A stretch of 64,000 nt of DNA from Acanthornis magna (Eukaryota; Chordata; Aves; Passeriformes; Acanthizidae): assembly GCA_036785705.1 (NCBI GenBank), contig JAWUZG010000970.1, positions 1,336,501 to 1,400,500 on the forward strand, written 5' to 3'. Below the pieces are notes generated by a model. That model searched no databases, was not told the DNA's origin, and saw only the letters and a program-made list of their open reading frames with translations. The position numbers and the translations under genes are program-made. Shown one piece after another: positions 51,072 to 62,446 of the stretch (positions are counted from its first letter, which is position 1; the number at the start of each line of letters is the position of its first letter).

Positions 51072-54000
51072 TACTCAATATGTACAATGAAAGTGACAAT
51101 TATTTGGTCATAAACTGTTTTGAGCAACAAATACTGTATATATTGAGCAGTTCAATATTTCTGCTAGGGAGCAGAAATGGTGGTCTGGCCCATAAGGAAA
51201 GGAAGGCAGGGGCTGGGCATGATAACCAGGCTGCTAGAGGCTGTGGCTTTAGGGATGAGGTGTACAGCCCCACAATATCCAAGTATGGTGAAAAGAGCAT
51301 GTTTTATGATGGAAACCTGCAGTCCAGAGTATGTATTATTGTACAGATCAACCCTAACACAGTGCATAAGCTGTTTGATTTGATTTGGTTCCATAAATGA
51401 ACATTTCTAAGCAAATGGGATGATTATATCCCCAAAACATGGACATGCTGCCATGGTCTGTAACAAAGGTGCCTTTGAAGTTTCGGCTCTTCATGCCCCT
51501 CTGGAAATCCACTTGTTCCTCAGGTGGCTGAGTTAGAAACAGCCTCCTGCTTAGAGAAGCTACTTCCACATCCTGAGCTGGTGCTGCTCCAGGTGATGTG
51601 GGTTGCACTGTTAATTCTTGGTTTGGGAGAGTTTCCTTATGAGGTCTCTCAATTTGACTTTGAATGGAAATCTGTGTCCTGGTAAGTGAAGCATTTGATA
51701 TTCGGAGCTGTGCACTATAGGAGCTCAGAGGGTTGGGTGGCCTCTAGTGGGGAAACACTGCTGACAGAAGCAACCAGAGCTCTAGAGTAGGCATGTGGTA
51801 AATAGAAACATCTGAAAGATTTGGGATAAGAAACACTAAATTAGGTGTTTCTCACTAGCTCGCATCAGATCTACTGCATTTCTGTTTCACAGTGCAATTA
51901 TTCACTCCTTTCTTTCCTGATTTGGAAGTTGCTGCTTTGACATTGTCACATGAGAGGTGGATGGCTGTCTTTGCCCTTTGAGTTGCTACTGAGGAGGAAG
52001 ACAATTAGTAAGTTAGACCACAGATCTCTCTTTGCCTCCACATACATTGTCTGCTCTGGGAACACCGTTAATGGGTTCAGCTGCATACTTGTGTCTCAGG
52101 AATGGGAGGACCCTTTACCCACCAATGGGCTTATGTCTCCCAGGCAGCCAGTTTCCATAGGAGGGAAGCTTTGTGATTAGCCAGAGAAGATGCGTAAAAT
52201 ATTCAAATAAGCCCCTAACCTGGATTCGGGAGACTGGACACATTTCATCTGTGTGTGGGCGTGTCAGCAAATTAATGGTTATCAGCAAATAAATGTTATT
52301 ACTGGAATCTATTTTCTTTTAAAACAAAAACGGTAGCATCAACCAGCAAAGACCTTTGTGCTTGTCCAGCCTTTAATTGCTTTATCTGACTTCATCCATT
52401 ATGTCAAGCTCTGCAGAAGTCACAGCATTTTCTTGGCATTCTAGGGGTTCTTGATTTAGGCACACTAGATTGCAAGACCATTTTAATGTAAGGTTTCAGA
52501 AATGTACTGAAGAGAAGAGAATATACTTGTAGAGGGGAAACCTCAAGAAGAGAGATTTGCCTAAGAATCCTTTTTCTGAACTCTCTATAGCCAGCCTTTC
52601 AGTGTATATGTATTTAAGATTTATAATGTAGATTTTCATTCCATTTTTGAAACACTTGTTTAGAAAAAAATGTCTACATTCTAAAAGCTTCAGGTATTTT
52701 AATGGCAAGAGCTGGCTATGTTGTTCTCGATGCTGCCCTGATTCATTCTGAATGATGAGAGTCAAACTTGTCTTGCTCTCAAGTTTATTCAGTGTCCTTG
52801 TAGGTGTCTGTTTCACTCTTGAGCCCTATTGACTGTTTCTTGTATGGTATTTGCCCTGATCAATTTAAAAGAAAAAATAAATATGCAGTTGTGTGTAGGT
52901 CAGGTACAAGAATACAAAATGACTGTGCTGCAAAATGCTAATTCAAATGGTATGTGAAGCCAAGCATAAATGAAATAATAAACAGATTCAAGTCACCAAA
53001 TATAGAACACTTAAGTCCTAGCTGCAAAGGGATACAAATAAGATAATAGGGTTTGAGTAGAAGGATGCAATTTACAGGTCAGAATGTAATAGTAACTCTT
53101 CACTGTGAAAATTGAAAATTAACCTTGGAAGTACTGGATCATTTACAGCTTATATGCCACTTCAGTTGGAGAAGAAAAGTCTGTAAAAAGGCTTCCTGTA
53201 ATTTTCAAGAATTTAAAGTGGTGCTTTTCAAAGTGTGTTCTATTCTCTTCAATAACCGCGTCTTACTGTATTTTTATTTGGTGATGCTTACACAGATGGT
53301 ACTACTAGAGTTTCTTACAGGTTCACAGAGGATTTTATTCCAATTTTAAATTTTCACAGAAGCTGTAATATTTTACTTGCTTTATGTGAAATTCTTAGTG
53401 ACCATCATGTCTGTTGAGCTTACCTAGGCACATTTCTATTGCATGTCTTTTATCAGAGTGCTTGATTTTAATTTTTTTCATCTTACCTGAGATTAATAGC
53501 AGAGCCTATTAACCCATTAAAATCCAGATTCTATAAAAATCATGTGAACTTCATTATAGTTAACTTTCTAGTAATTTAAAAATCTGGGTTCCAGTAATGA
53601 TTAGCATTTGGAAAAATACAAGTAGATTGAGGAAGAGAAGTTTTCTATAATCAGAAAAAAATTATGTATGAAATATGTCTTGTATATAAAACAGTGAAAT
53701 CAGTAAAGCAGTTTTCCTAAAGTATTAATTTTTTGAACGAATAAATCACACAATGGTGGTGAGGGATATTTAAAGCATAACATAGAAAAATTTTAAAGCT
53801 AGTCATGCATTTCAAACCAGCAAAATTTTCAAAAAGGGACTTTCACTTGTGGGTTTGTGGGATGCAGTATTGTCAGCTTGGTTTCCATCCTATTTGATGT
53901 CAGAAGAACTCAATTATCTTACTGTTTAAGCAAAGTAATAAAATTATGCAAGTGAACAAAGTAAGCTAAAATTAAGGTATTTTGCTTACCTATTGACTAC

Positions 54001-54478
54001 CTATTACACTGTCTCAACTTGCATGTAACTGTAGATGTAATGAAATATTTTATATGGAAATATTCCCAAAGTCTTTTACTTACATAATGGTGGTGTTGAT
54101 ACAGAAATTGTATTCTGGTTTTGCATAATTTCTACTGGATGTCCTTGATGTATTGTTGAATATATATGGGGTATTTAATAGCACAGTTATTTCTGAACTG
54201 TATATTCTAAATACCTCATTTTCAGTAATAAGTGAAAATAAGTTTTTATATTCTTCATAAGAATTTTTGTAAGCTCTTCAAGGGACATACATAATTTGAT
54301 GTATTAAGATTCTATACTCAGTCTGCTGCTGTTCACTATTTTTGTTCCTAGATTCTTGGAAGAGTTAAGACTTTTACCCTAGCAACAGTTGTTTGGCTTT
54401 AGCCCAATTTGTAGAACAGTATAATAGACCTTTCACTATTAAATATGTCACTTCATTTTTTTTTTTTTCTTTTTTTAG

Positions 54479-54640
54479 GTAGCTCTGGTGCAGTGGACAG
54501 AGAGTGTGGGTCTCACTCTGGTTAACAGGGATCTGACCTCCATGCAACTGAAGACCCCTGGTGGACACATCCTGACGTACTATATCTTGCAGATCTTCCC
54601 CTTCACTTCCGAGAGCAAGCGCATGGGCATCATAGTTAGG
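54479..54640 (+). CDS. ATP9B: ATP9B exon e6: nucleotide-binding domain
   Basis: One hundred sixty-two bases, 54 codons, phase 0 at both ends. The peptide starts [19 protein letters not shown] and ends [15 protein letters not shown]. Together with e5 it forms [15 protein letters not shown]; the F-x-FxSExKRM pattern is the P4-ATPase N-domain motif whose Phe stacks on the adenine of ATP. The acceptor is a very long T tract ending ttttttag, directly followed by GTAG, which creates a second AG four bases inside the exon. The donor is AGG|GTAATT. Confidence 0.96.
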
Positions 54641-55243
54641 GTAATTTTGGGGGTGTTCTGGGTGTTGGGTTTGATTTTTTTTAAAAATGCTGGCAGATCA
54701 GACTATTTCACTCCTGCAACAGACAATACCTCAGAAATTCTTAATTTGGATTACATTTGCCTGTGTGTGGATTCACAGAATACATAATTAATGTTGCATC
54801 ATTAAAACATGTAACAAGCATTTACACCAAGTTATTCGTGAATTTTTAATAGGTATTTCAAAGATACGGAGTTTTCTGGTTTGGGTTAGATGGTATTTGC
54901 CACCCAAAAAACAAAATGTAAGTTAGAGGGGACATAACAGTGATATTGTGAAATTTAGTTTAGGGGCACTGAGACTCTGTTATGCTTGTTGACTTCAGTT
55001 GGAACTGGTTCTCTTACTTGGAAATAGGGGACACATATCTCAGTGGAATCAGAAATTACTCTGGAATTATTAACATCAAGTAATAAAACTTACCCACTTC
55101 TTGGCAAGGTACTTCATCTTTTATAAATGATAACCTATTGACTGCTTCAGAAGACAATTATGTTATTGGTAGGTAATTGTTTTGACTGTATGAACAGCTA
55201 TTCCTCCCCCTTCCCCCCCCCCATTTCTTTTGTAAAATTTTAG
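54641..55243 (+). other. ATP9B: Intron between e6 and e7
   Basis: 603 bases, AT-rich; nothing beyond a C-rich stretch (C5-TT-C10 at about 55206-55222) just before the acceptor. Confidence 0.9.
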
Positions 55244-55336
55244 GATGAATCTTCAGGGGAAATTACATTTTACATGAAGGGTGCCGATGTTGCCATGTCT
55301 ACTATTGTACAGTACAATGATTGGTTAGAAGAAGAG
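55244..55336 (+). CDS. ATP9B: ATP9B exon e7: KGAD motif of N domain
   Basis: Ninety-three bases, 31 codons, phase 0. The peptide is [18 protein letters not shown] followed by [13 protein letters not shown]. The Lys of KGAD is a conserved nucleotide-binding residue of P-type ATPases. The acceptor lies after a C-rich and T-rich tract (gtaaaattttag); the donor is GAG|GTAAGA. Confidence 0.97.
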
Positions 55337-56507
55337 GTAAGAAAGAAAATCAACATTTACAAAAATTAAAATGTTACAAAAACTTAAAATCTAGAATATA
55401 TCAAATGTTATTGGGATATGATTAAAGGAAAATCTGAGGCAATGCAGTAATGGATTTTGAAGTTCAGTTACACATATCCTGAATGTGTTTTAAGGGATTA
55501 AAATTTATTCCATTTCCTGAATAACATACAAGAAAAGCAAAGCCGGTAGTAGTAGTAGCAGGCCACGTTCGTACTTAAAACAAGGAAAGCTGTTTTTCAT
55601 TGACTGACCTTTCGCATAAAACCTAATTACTTCTGAGAAGTATTCTGCTATAAAGCTGTTTATCCTGAAATGCCCTTGTTTGATCAAAATCTACAGTGAG
55701 GTATGATCATGAATTACAGAGTTTGATAAGTGTTGCGTCCAAACTGGTATTTTTTTTTGCCACATTTATTAAGCTTCAAATAAAATAGTTAGTGGCTGAA
55801 TTTCAAAGCTGATTAATACTTTTCACTATGTGTTCTAGTAGGTACCAGCAATCATCTTATTTTTGACCCTACATACAGCCAATATGTTAATACAATGATT
55901 ACACCATGTATGTTCATAATGGTATTGGCAATATGAATCAATATCTGCTGCAGGGCAGTTTGATTTATTCAGGGACATGAATAAATTAAACTCCCTCAAG
56001 ACCTAGCAAAATGTCATAAAAATTACTTTTGGCGATAATGATGCACAATTAATTGTAAAATACTTGTTTAATTTATTTAGCTTTATGAGGTCAAATCAAT
56101 AAGTGTTTGCACTGGAGAGCCTTGTTTTTCATTAAGACATGCTATTCCATGGCTATTTTTAATGTGTAGATGTTTTTCTGATTAGAGATACATTCAGTGG
56201 AAAAAGAAATGTAGCTCTGTTACATGCCTCAAAAGTAGTTTTAATTTATTTTAAAGCTTCAACCTAAAAGAAATTTTCTTTAAGCTAGGAGAGAAAATCT
56301 AATTGACTTACTGATAGCAAGCCACTTCATTTGGGGGACCTGAAGTATAATTGCTTTTTATCCTGTTTCTGGCTTCTCCAGAGCATTTTAACAGTCTAAA
56401 GAAAACACCTAAAATTATGGTACAGATACACTCTGTTAACATACAGTATAAAGCATGAACACATGATTGAGTATTTGCATAACTATTCTGTGCTTTGGTT
56501 CATTTAG
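55337..56507 (+). other. ATP9B: Intron between e7 and e8
   Basis: 1,171 bases. No gene. The segment from about 55960 to 56260 has a 12-bp homeodomain-type palindrome (56045-56056) and an AGGTCA half-site shortly after; this could be regulatory, unproven. Confidence 0.85.
56045..56056. promoter_or_regulatory. Homeodomain-type palindrome ACAATTAATTGT
   Basis: A perfect 12-bp palindrome with a TTAATTAA-like core (two ATTA/TAAT half-sites). It sits about 45 bases from an AGGTCA half-site. In AT-rich DNA such palindromes also arise by chance. Confidence 0.3.
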
Positions 56508-56591
56508 TGTGGTAATATGGCACGAGAAGGACTGCGCACACTGGTTGTTGCCAAAAAATCACTTACTGAAGAACAGTATCAAGATTTTGAG
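56508..56591 (+). CDS. ATP9B: ATP9B exon e8: end of N domain
   Basis: Eighty-four bases, 28 codons, phase 0. The peptide is CGNMAREGLRTLVVAKK followed by SLTEEQYQDFE. The AREGLRTL block is a P4-ATPase hallmark at the N-domain to P-domain transition (usually A-x-x-GLRTL). The acceptor ends catttag, the donor is GAG|GTATGA. Confidence 0.97.
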
Positions 56592-57111
56592 GTATGAAAT
56601 GACAGAGCGATCTTGTGCTTTACCATATTTAATTACTTCATGGAGAACATTCCTCTTTTTTATTTTTTAAGGTTGCAAAAAACAATGATTCATATTTAAA
56701 AAATAGATAATTGAGGTATTGTCCACAATCTGTTAAAAACTTTGTCATTCATTAGCATCCTGTTTGCTTTATTATGGTATTGGACAGTGCTAGTGTAATG
56801 TTATTGCTGTAGCTTCAGCATGACCTAAAAAATCTACTTGTCCCCAAAGATAAGGCCTTTCCTCCTTAGATGCTGTGATGCCTAATTCTTAATAGTTCTT
56901 CAGAAGGCATTCTCTTGAGGTAATTTTTCAGAACAGCCTTGTGTAAGGTTGGGTATAAAGTAAAATTGCTCTTTTAAGTCTTGTTCTTCATTAAAGATAT
57001 TTAAAGATAAACATTTAGCCTAATGTATCCATGCTGTCACTGAGTGGTAGACTGAAGGTGTACTTTATGAGTCATAGCAAACTCTAAGTGATTTTGTGTT
57101 TGTGCAAACAG
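56592..57111 (+). other. ATP9B: Intron between e8 and e9
   Basis: 520 bases of AT-rich intron; nothing notable seen. Confidence 0.9.
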
Positions 57112-57282
57112 AGTCGATATAACCAAGCAAAGCTAAGCATACATGATAGAAACCTGAAGGTTGCTGCTGTTGTAGAGAGTTTGGAGCGAGAAATGGAATT
57201 ACTGTGTCTCACTGGAGTAGAAGATCAGCTGCAAGCAGATGTTAGACCAACTCTAGAGATGCTAAGGAATGCTGGAATAAAG
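57112..57282 (+). CDS. ATP9B: ATP9B exon e9: hinge into P domain (GVEDQLQ)
   Basis: One hundred seventy-one bases, 57 codons, phase 0. The peptide starts [18 protein letters not shown], contains [20 protein letters not shown] and ends [14 protein letters not shown]. The TGVEDQLQ motif is the P4-ATPase version of the conserved TGxEDxLQ element that follows the N domain. The acceptor is gtgcaaacag (weak pyrimidine tract, preceded by ttttgtgtttg), the donor AAG|GTACTA. Joins e10 as [13 protein letters not shown]. Confidence 0.97.
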
Positions 57283-58704
57283 GTACTAAATGCATATTGC
57301 TGACATAACAGGTTATAATTTATTAACTTTAAAGTCAAGACATAATTTATATTTGTCTATATTGGTGTTCTTTCAAAGTTAGAAATGTGTCAAGTCCTAA
57401 GCACAGTCTGGGCATGAACTAGCAGAGACAAACAAGACACTGTGTGCAAAGTTCCCTTGTCTACCACAGCTTTCATCAATCTGAAAACTTACTTCTGTAG
57501 GAAAACTACCAATGGATAGATGTATGTGTGTCTCAGTCATTTATCCCCTGGCTGTCTACAGTAAACTGTCCTTGCTGACACTAAATGAGTTTGGCACAAG
57601 ATTTGTGTGACAACAGTGTTTTCAGGTTTGGCACTCATGAGAAGTTTCAGCAAAGATCAAAAGGTGAATTGTTTGAACTGGAATTCAGAACTGCCCTTGG
57701 GGTTTGTTCAGTTCGCGTTAAAGGGACAGCATGAAAAGCCATGCAAAAGAGTTGCTTTGCTAGACACCTATCAATTGCACAAATGCAATTAATGCATTTA
57801 TTTGAGGGAGGGTTTCAAGTAAATATTTGAACAATATTTGAGGGGAGGGGGCAAGATTATATACATTTTGCTTTAAGCAGAGTGTCAAGCTCTGTTCCAA
57901 ATAATTGTATTGACTTTGCATTGGTTAAACTGAGTCAGACACAATGGGATGTTTTGTGTATGCTGCTTATGCTGGACTTCAGCTGCTCCAGTGTCTGCTG
58001 GAAGGGCGGCACAAGAGGGCAAAGCAAACCAGGAGAATTTTGGAATGCGACGACAATAATTTCCTGACACTGGTGCTTGAGTTGTCAGCAAGAAGAGGTG
58101 TTCTACTATTCCTCTTACTAACAAACTTTCTCGGTGCTAAGGGGCTGAGGGAGCTGTCATACTTTAAGAACATATGAATCTTCAACTTTATTCCTTACAC
58201 TTTACTGCTTTCTCAGTTCTGCATTGTCAGTGGGCAGGATCTCTTTGGAGTGTTGGGACTGTAGCTCATCCTCCAAGATTTGCTGTCTCATTTCTTGGCT
58301 GCTGTTTTCTGAGATTATCACCAGGGTCACAGACTGTGTCGCATCATTTTATTGGCAAGTGTCATCTGCATCCTCTTATTTCTGATCAAGGTAGCATCAG
58401 GGCCATAGGGAAAGGATTTTTTTCTTCCCCAGAATTTCAGTTTGTCTTCATATACATTGAGACATTGGCCCTTGTGAGAAGGGAAGGGGAATGGAGCTGC
58501 CCAAAGTAAAGACATTTCTTTTCTGCTTTACATATTATTGCAGTAAAAACTCTTTGTTAATTTAACTTAAAAAAAGAAAGTGTCAGTATATTTTCCTGGA
58601 TAATCTAATCCAAAAAGGTGCCAGAGAAAGGCTGGAGAGAGGTATCATTTAGATTTGGACTACAGCTAATGTCCAAAGGAGTAAACTTTTACATTATTTT
58701 GCAG
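57283..58704 (+). other. ATP9B: Intron between e9 and e10
   Basis: 1,422 bases, with a CR1 endonuclease-domain remnant at about 57955-58165. The GC content around 58.0-58.5 kb is higher than in neighbouring introns. The rest is unremarkable. Confidence 0.85.
57955..58165 (+). mobile_element. CR1 LINE remnant, endonuclease region (plus orientation)
   Basis: Translation in two adjacent frames gives pieces of the CR1 ORF2 endonuclease C-terminal part: LMLDFSCSSVCWKGG in one frame, then QTRRILECDDNNFLTLVLE and ARRGVLLFLLLTN in the next, in the same order as in intact avian CR1 (which reads roughly DFN..CW..., RRFLEC.DDNFL, RRG.LLDLVLTN). A frameshift separates them, and flanking sequence is unrecognisable. 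Internal LINE fragments without a 3' end are less common than 3' ends in birds, so this is probably a broken older copy. Edges are approximate. Confidence 0.75.
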
Positions 58705-58803
58705 ATATGGATGTTAACAGGAGATAAACTGGAGACAGCAACTTGCATTGCGAAAAGTTCTCATTTAGTCTCTAGAACTCAAGATATCCACATTTTCAGA
58801 CCT
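58705..58803 (+). CDS. ATP9B: ATP9B exon e10: MLTGDK motif of P domain
   Basis: Ninety-nine bases, 33 codons, phase 0. The peptide starts [18 protein letters not shown] and ends [17 protein letters not shown] is the conserved P-domain loop that contacts the phosphorylated Asp. The acceptor is attattttgcag, the donor CCT|GTAAGT, strong at the intron side but with a T at the last exon base. The last residue is Pro; from memory the mammalian protein has Gln at this junction, which would be a lineage difference. Confidence 0.96.
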
Positions 58804-61363
58804 GTAAGTATAGTTCCAACTTTTTTTATTGGTTCATCAAAGGACATCTAATAACAATGTTGCTGTATTTGATTAGCTGTAATTGGCTGGTTGTTGAAAA
58901 TTGTTGGGTTATTGTACTGAGTGTCATGATAATGGTCAAGAGAGTAGTACTTAGATTGTTATTCAAGGCTATAGAATTACTAAGAATTTAAGGGTGCTGT
59001 TTTCTAGATTTGTTAATGTGCTGTAGAAATGTTTGTAGCCATGTTTGGGTGACCCAGGTTCAACCTGCATTTTGCACCCTTCACAACAAACATAGCAAGA
59101 TACCTCTGAATAGTGATGGAGCGGGGTCTGTGTGAAGTGAGGTGCTGAGCCACTAAGAAACTGTCCATGAATTTAGGCTGAGTGTCATTCTTGCCTGTTC
59201 TAGCATTTTCATTGATAGAACTCTTTAGACTCAAGACTTAATTAACTCAATCCTGAATTAAACTGCGATGCCAGCATCTTCCATTTAGACATAGTTCAAA
59301 TTGGCATGAGAATTTTTTTAGGCCATTATATATATGTGCATGGTATAAACAGACTGTTTAAATAATTATTAGAAAAGTAAACTGAATCTTCTTCTATACA
59401 TTTTATTTGCATAGCATCAGCTTAACGAAAGCCAAACAAAAACAGATTTTCCAGACGTTGATTGATGCTGTGTGATCAGACATGATGTGTCTGTTTGTTG
59501 AAAATGAACCACTTGCACCTACAGAAATAATTATATGAATATAATTTACATGTAAATGTATTTTCTTCTGAAGCTCAGAATGGCAAATTAGGCCCTGCAG
59601 ACTACTATTTGCAATTAAGTTATTAATGTTTCTGATAAAACTTCAGATCAATTTTTGTTGACCTTTCCATGTTCTAGCACCACAAATTAAATCTTTCTGA
59701 ACGAAATGTATTTAGTTGAGTGAGATTTTTAGTTTCATTACCTTGACTGGTAATAAGAGATCAGCATAAAACTGTGTTAACTTAAAATGCACAAAGTTTT
59801 AAATTAGTTAGAAAATGCATTTATACAGAATTATTTCCATGGCTATACTTGTTGCACAGAAATAACTACTGAAGTAATGTAAGAAAATATCAAGCACTAT
59901 AACACTTCTATTTTAGTTACAAATTAGACAGAAAAAATTTTTGCTATTCTCTTTCCAAAAAGTTATGTTTTGTTTTTAACAAAACTGTTTATTCTTAGAA
60001 GTCTCAACTTCTTCAGTTTGTGATTCTAGAGGTATTTACAATTTTTTTTTAAAAAAGCATTCTGTTGGGGGAAATGTAGAACAGAGAGGACAATCACTGC
60101 TCATCAGTGTGCACAAGTCCTGCAACCCTCCATCTCTGCAACGCAGAAAGATTTTACTGGGCCAGTCTGGTTTTCCTAACAGCTGTTGGACAATGAGCTT
60201 TCTCTTTACATGCTTAATTGTGGGAAAGAAGGAAAAAAAAATTGAATTGGGGCGTGTGTATGAGTTTTTCTTTTTCACAGGGGCTTTTTAATGTAACGCA
60301 AATGTTATGGGAAGTAGAGCCCATCTGGAGAGAGAAAGGTTCTTTGAACTCCATCTGGCTGGGTAGTAGTGGGCCAAGGACAAAACTTCCCATTCAATGT
60401 AATTAGGATTCATATATCTTAAAAGTTATTTAATTAAAGTGTTGACAGAGACAAAACTAGAAGTGTGATCAGAGTTGGTGTTTTATTCTGTGCTTGGAAC
60501 TTTGTCTTGAATGATAGCTCTAAAATATGTTGATATTTATCAGGGAAAAAAAACCAAAACCAAAAAACCAAACCATATTAAAAACAAAACAAAGAAACAA
60601 ACAAATAAATAAATAAAACTCACCAAAAAGCCGCAAAAAAAAAAAAAAACCCACACCTGCCAGTCTCCTCAAAATCTGGTTATAGTTTTATTTTTCATGT
60701 TCTGTTTTGTAGCTCAAAACCTTCCAAACTCCATTTAGTAACCTTTGACTGTTTTTTGCATTTCACAGCTGGGTCTTTCTGAAACAATTATGTAAATTTT
60801 AAAAAATCTATGATGAAATTCTTTCATATTATGCCACTTGATCTTGCCTTTAGAGTCATGCAAGATCCAAAAGGATTTGTACTAATGAATATCTTTATGT
60901 GCCCTTTGAAATCTGTGCCTGGTTACCCAAACTGAAGGAACAATTAATAGGAACACTTTATGTTATTCTAAGAACATATTTTACTGCTTAATAAATTTTT
61001 TAAAATTAGGTTTGCTTGGGAAATTTTTCTCTTTTTCTCTAGCCCTGCCAGGATGAAAATATTCAGGCCAGCTCAAAGCTCAGATATTTTAATGTCATTA
61101 TTTCATTACTATTTTAGCCCTTGCAAACTTTGGTGAGGAACCACTTAAGCTGACTACACAGATTTTCCTTGTTCGAGGATTGCTTTTTCACTGCATAAAA
61201 CTTGAAGCTTGTCGTAAAATTTCATGGGCTTTGGACTTGCAGTGGGATAAAGCACTTGAACCAAGGCCTTCCGAGTATGAGTTGTCAAAACCTAATTTGT
61301 TTAGGCAGGGGCTTTTTTTTTAAAGAATATAACCATCTTTTAATTGAGTGTTTTTTATTGAAG
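58804..61363 (+). other. ATP9B: Intron between e10 and e11
   Basis: 2,560 bases. No supported gene. Contains an A-rich tract at 60545-60651. Antisense frames near 59.0 and 60.1 kb are unsupported. Confidence 0.87.
60545..60651 (+). repeat. A-rich low-complexity tract
   Basis: About 105 bases of A-rich DNA with AAACC, AAAC and AAAT units and a terminal run of A. It could be the tail of a decayed retroposed element, but no body is recognisable upstream. Confidence 0.75.
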
Positions 61364-61453
61364 GTTGCCACTCGAGGAGAGGCTCACTTAGAACTAAATG
61401 CCTTTAGGAGGAAGCATGACTGTGCCTTGGTGATATCTGGAGATTCACTTGAG
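61364..61453 (+). CDS. ATP9B: ATP9B exon e11: P domain
   Basis: Ninety bases, 30 codons, phase 0. The peptide is [18 protein letters not shown] followed by [12 protein letters not shown]. The LVISGDSLE block is the ATP9-type version of the P4-ATPase ALVIDGxSL element. The acceptor is ttttttattgaag, the donor GAG|GTAAAA. Confidence 0.97.
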
Positions 61454-61901
61454 GTAAAAACTTGGTTTCTGTCAAATTATTTGTATGTTTATGGTCAGAA
61501 GGTAATGTATGAGCATTTTCAGGCTCTTTTTTTGACTATTTGCCCATATTTTTAAGTTGTCCTTAGAGATACTTTTGCTTATGACTGAGTGCAAATTAGA
61601 TGGGCAAATGTTACTGGGTTTCTAGTCTCCTGGACAGTAACAGAATGGAATTTGTATGCAGCATGCTTTAGAATTGTCTATTCTTTTAACCTCAATGCAT
61701 GTTGGCTCTCAAACTGACATTCTCTTTGATTTTAAAAATAATAAAGCCACAGTCAGGAGAATCTGGCTTTCTTTTCTTTCTCCCAGTTGGATGTTGTGCA
61801 TGGAAAACTTCATTAAAAAAATCTTTATACTGTGTTTTTGTGTTGGACTACATGCAATACTATTTAATGGTAAATAAATGCAAGTGTCTTTTTCTCCTCA
61901 G
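61454..61901 (+). other. ATP9B: Intron between e11 and e12
   Basis: 448 bases, AT-rich, nothing notable; ends in a good tract (tttttctcctcag). Confidence 0.9.
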
Positions 61902-62046
61902 GTTTGTCTGAAGTATTATGAGCATGAATTTGTAGAGCTGGCTTGTCAGTGTCCTGCTGTAGTGTGCTGCCGATGTTCTCCCACCCAGAAAGCCCACATC
62001 GTGAAACTGTTACAGCACCACACCGGGAAACGCACCTGTGCAATAG
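61902..62046 (+). CDS. ATP9B: ATP9B exon e12: P domain, [10 protein letters not shown]
   Basis: One hundred forty-five bases: 48 codons plus the first base of a Gly codon. The peptide starts [17 protein letters not shown], contains [18 protein letters not shown] and ends KRTCAI. CRxSPxQKA is the conserved P-domain motif just before the hinge. The split Gly continues into e13, giving AI-G-DGGND. Donor ATAG|GTAACT. Several cysteines cluster here (CQC, CCRC). Confidence 0.97.
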
Positions 62047-62381
62047 GTAACTGTTGGCACGATCCTCAGAGTAAAATCTGTGTAAAATAAATGTAATCAG
62101 CAGGTGGCACCACAGAGAAATAGCTCAAACAAACCAGAGAGTCTTCTTTACCAATGGCCAGGTACCAGCTATTACATAGCTGTGGCACAAAATCCCATTC
62201 TATGTGAAAGGTGTGGTTGTCTTCTCTATTCTGCAGGAAATAGTCTTGATGACTGAAGTAATTAATCATAAGTCATAGATTAATTGTCAGAATTTAAAAG
62301 TATATAAGAGATTTCTCAAATACTGTAAGGCCAGGAGAATAAAACCTCTGAAGAACTGAATATTGCAGTGACATTTTCCAG
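62047..62381 (+). other. ATP9B: Intron between e12 and e13
   Basis: 335 bases; nothing notable. Confidence 0.9.
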
Positions 62382-62446
62382 GTGATGGAGGAAATGATGT
62401 CAGCATGATCCAAGCAGCAGACTGTGGAATTGGAATTGAAGGCAAG
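62382..62446 (+). CDS. ATP9B: ATP9B exon e13: GDGGND hinge
   Basis: Sixty-five bases: two bases finishing Gly, then 21 codons. With e12 it reads [22 protein letters not shown]. The GDGxND motif binds the catalytic magnesium ion and is essentially invariant in P-type ATPases. [11 protein letters not shown] is the ATP9B form. Acceptor acattttccag, donor AAG|GTAATG. Confidence 0.97.

Larger units (their letters stand above)
46437..54478 (+). other. ATP9B: 8.0 kb intron between e5 and e6
   Basis: No supported gene. Includes an (AAAC)n tract at 46845-46868, a (TG)9 microsatellite at 49389-49406, a perfect 21-bp tandem duplication at 51030-51071 and a long T tract leading to the e6 acceptor. Overlapping frames on both strands near 51.0-51.6 kb have no recognisable domain. 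Confidence 0.82.

Noticed and set aside
51032..51608. Overlapping frames on both strands near 51.0-51.6 kb
   Set aside because: No recognisable domain; the first frame starts within the 21-bp tandem duplication.
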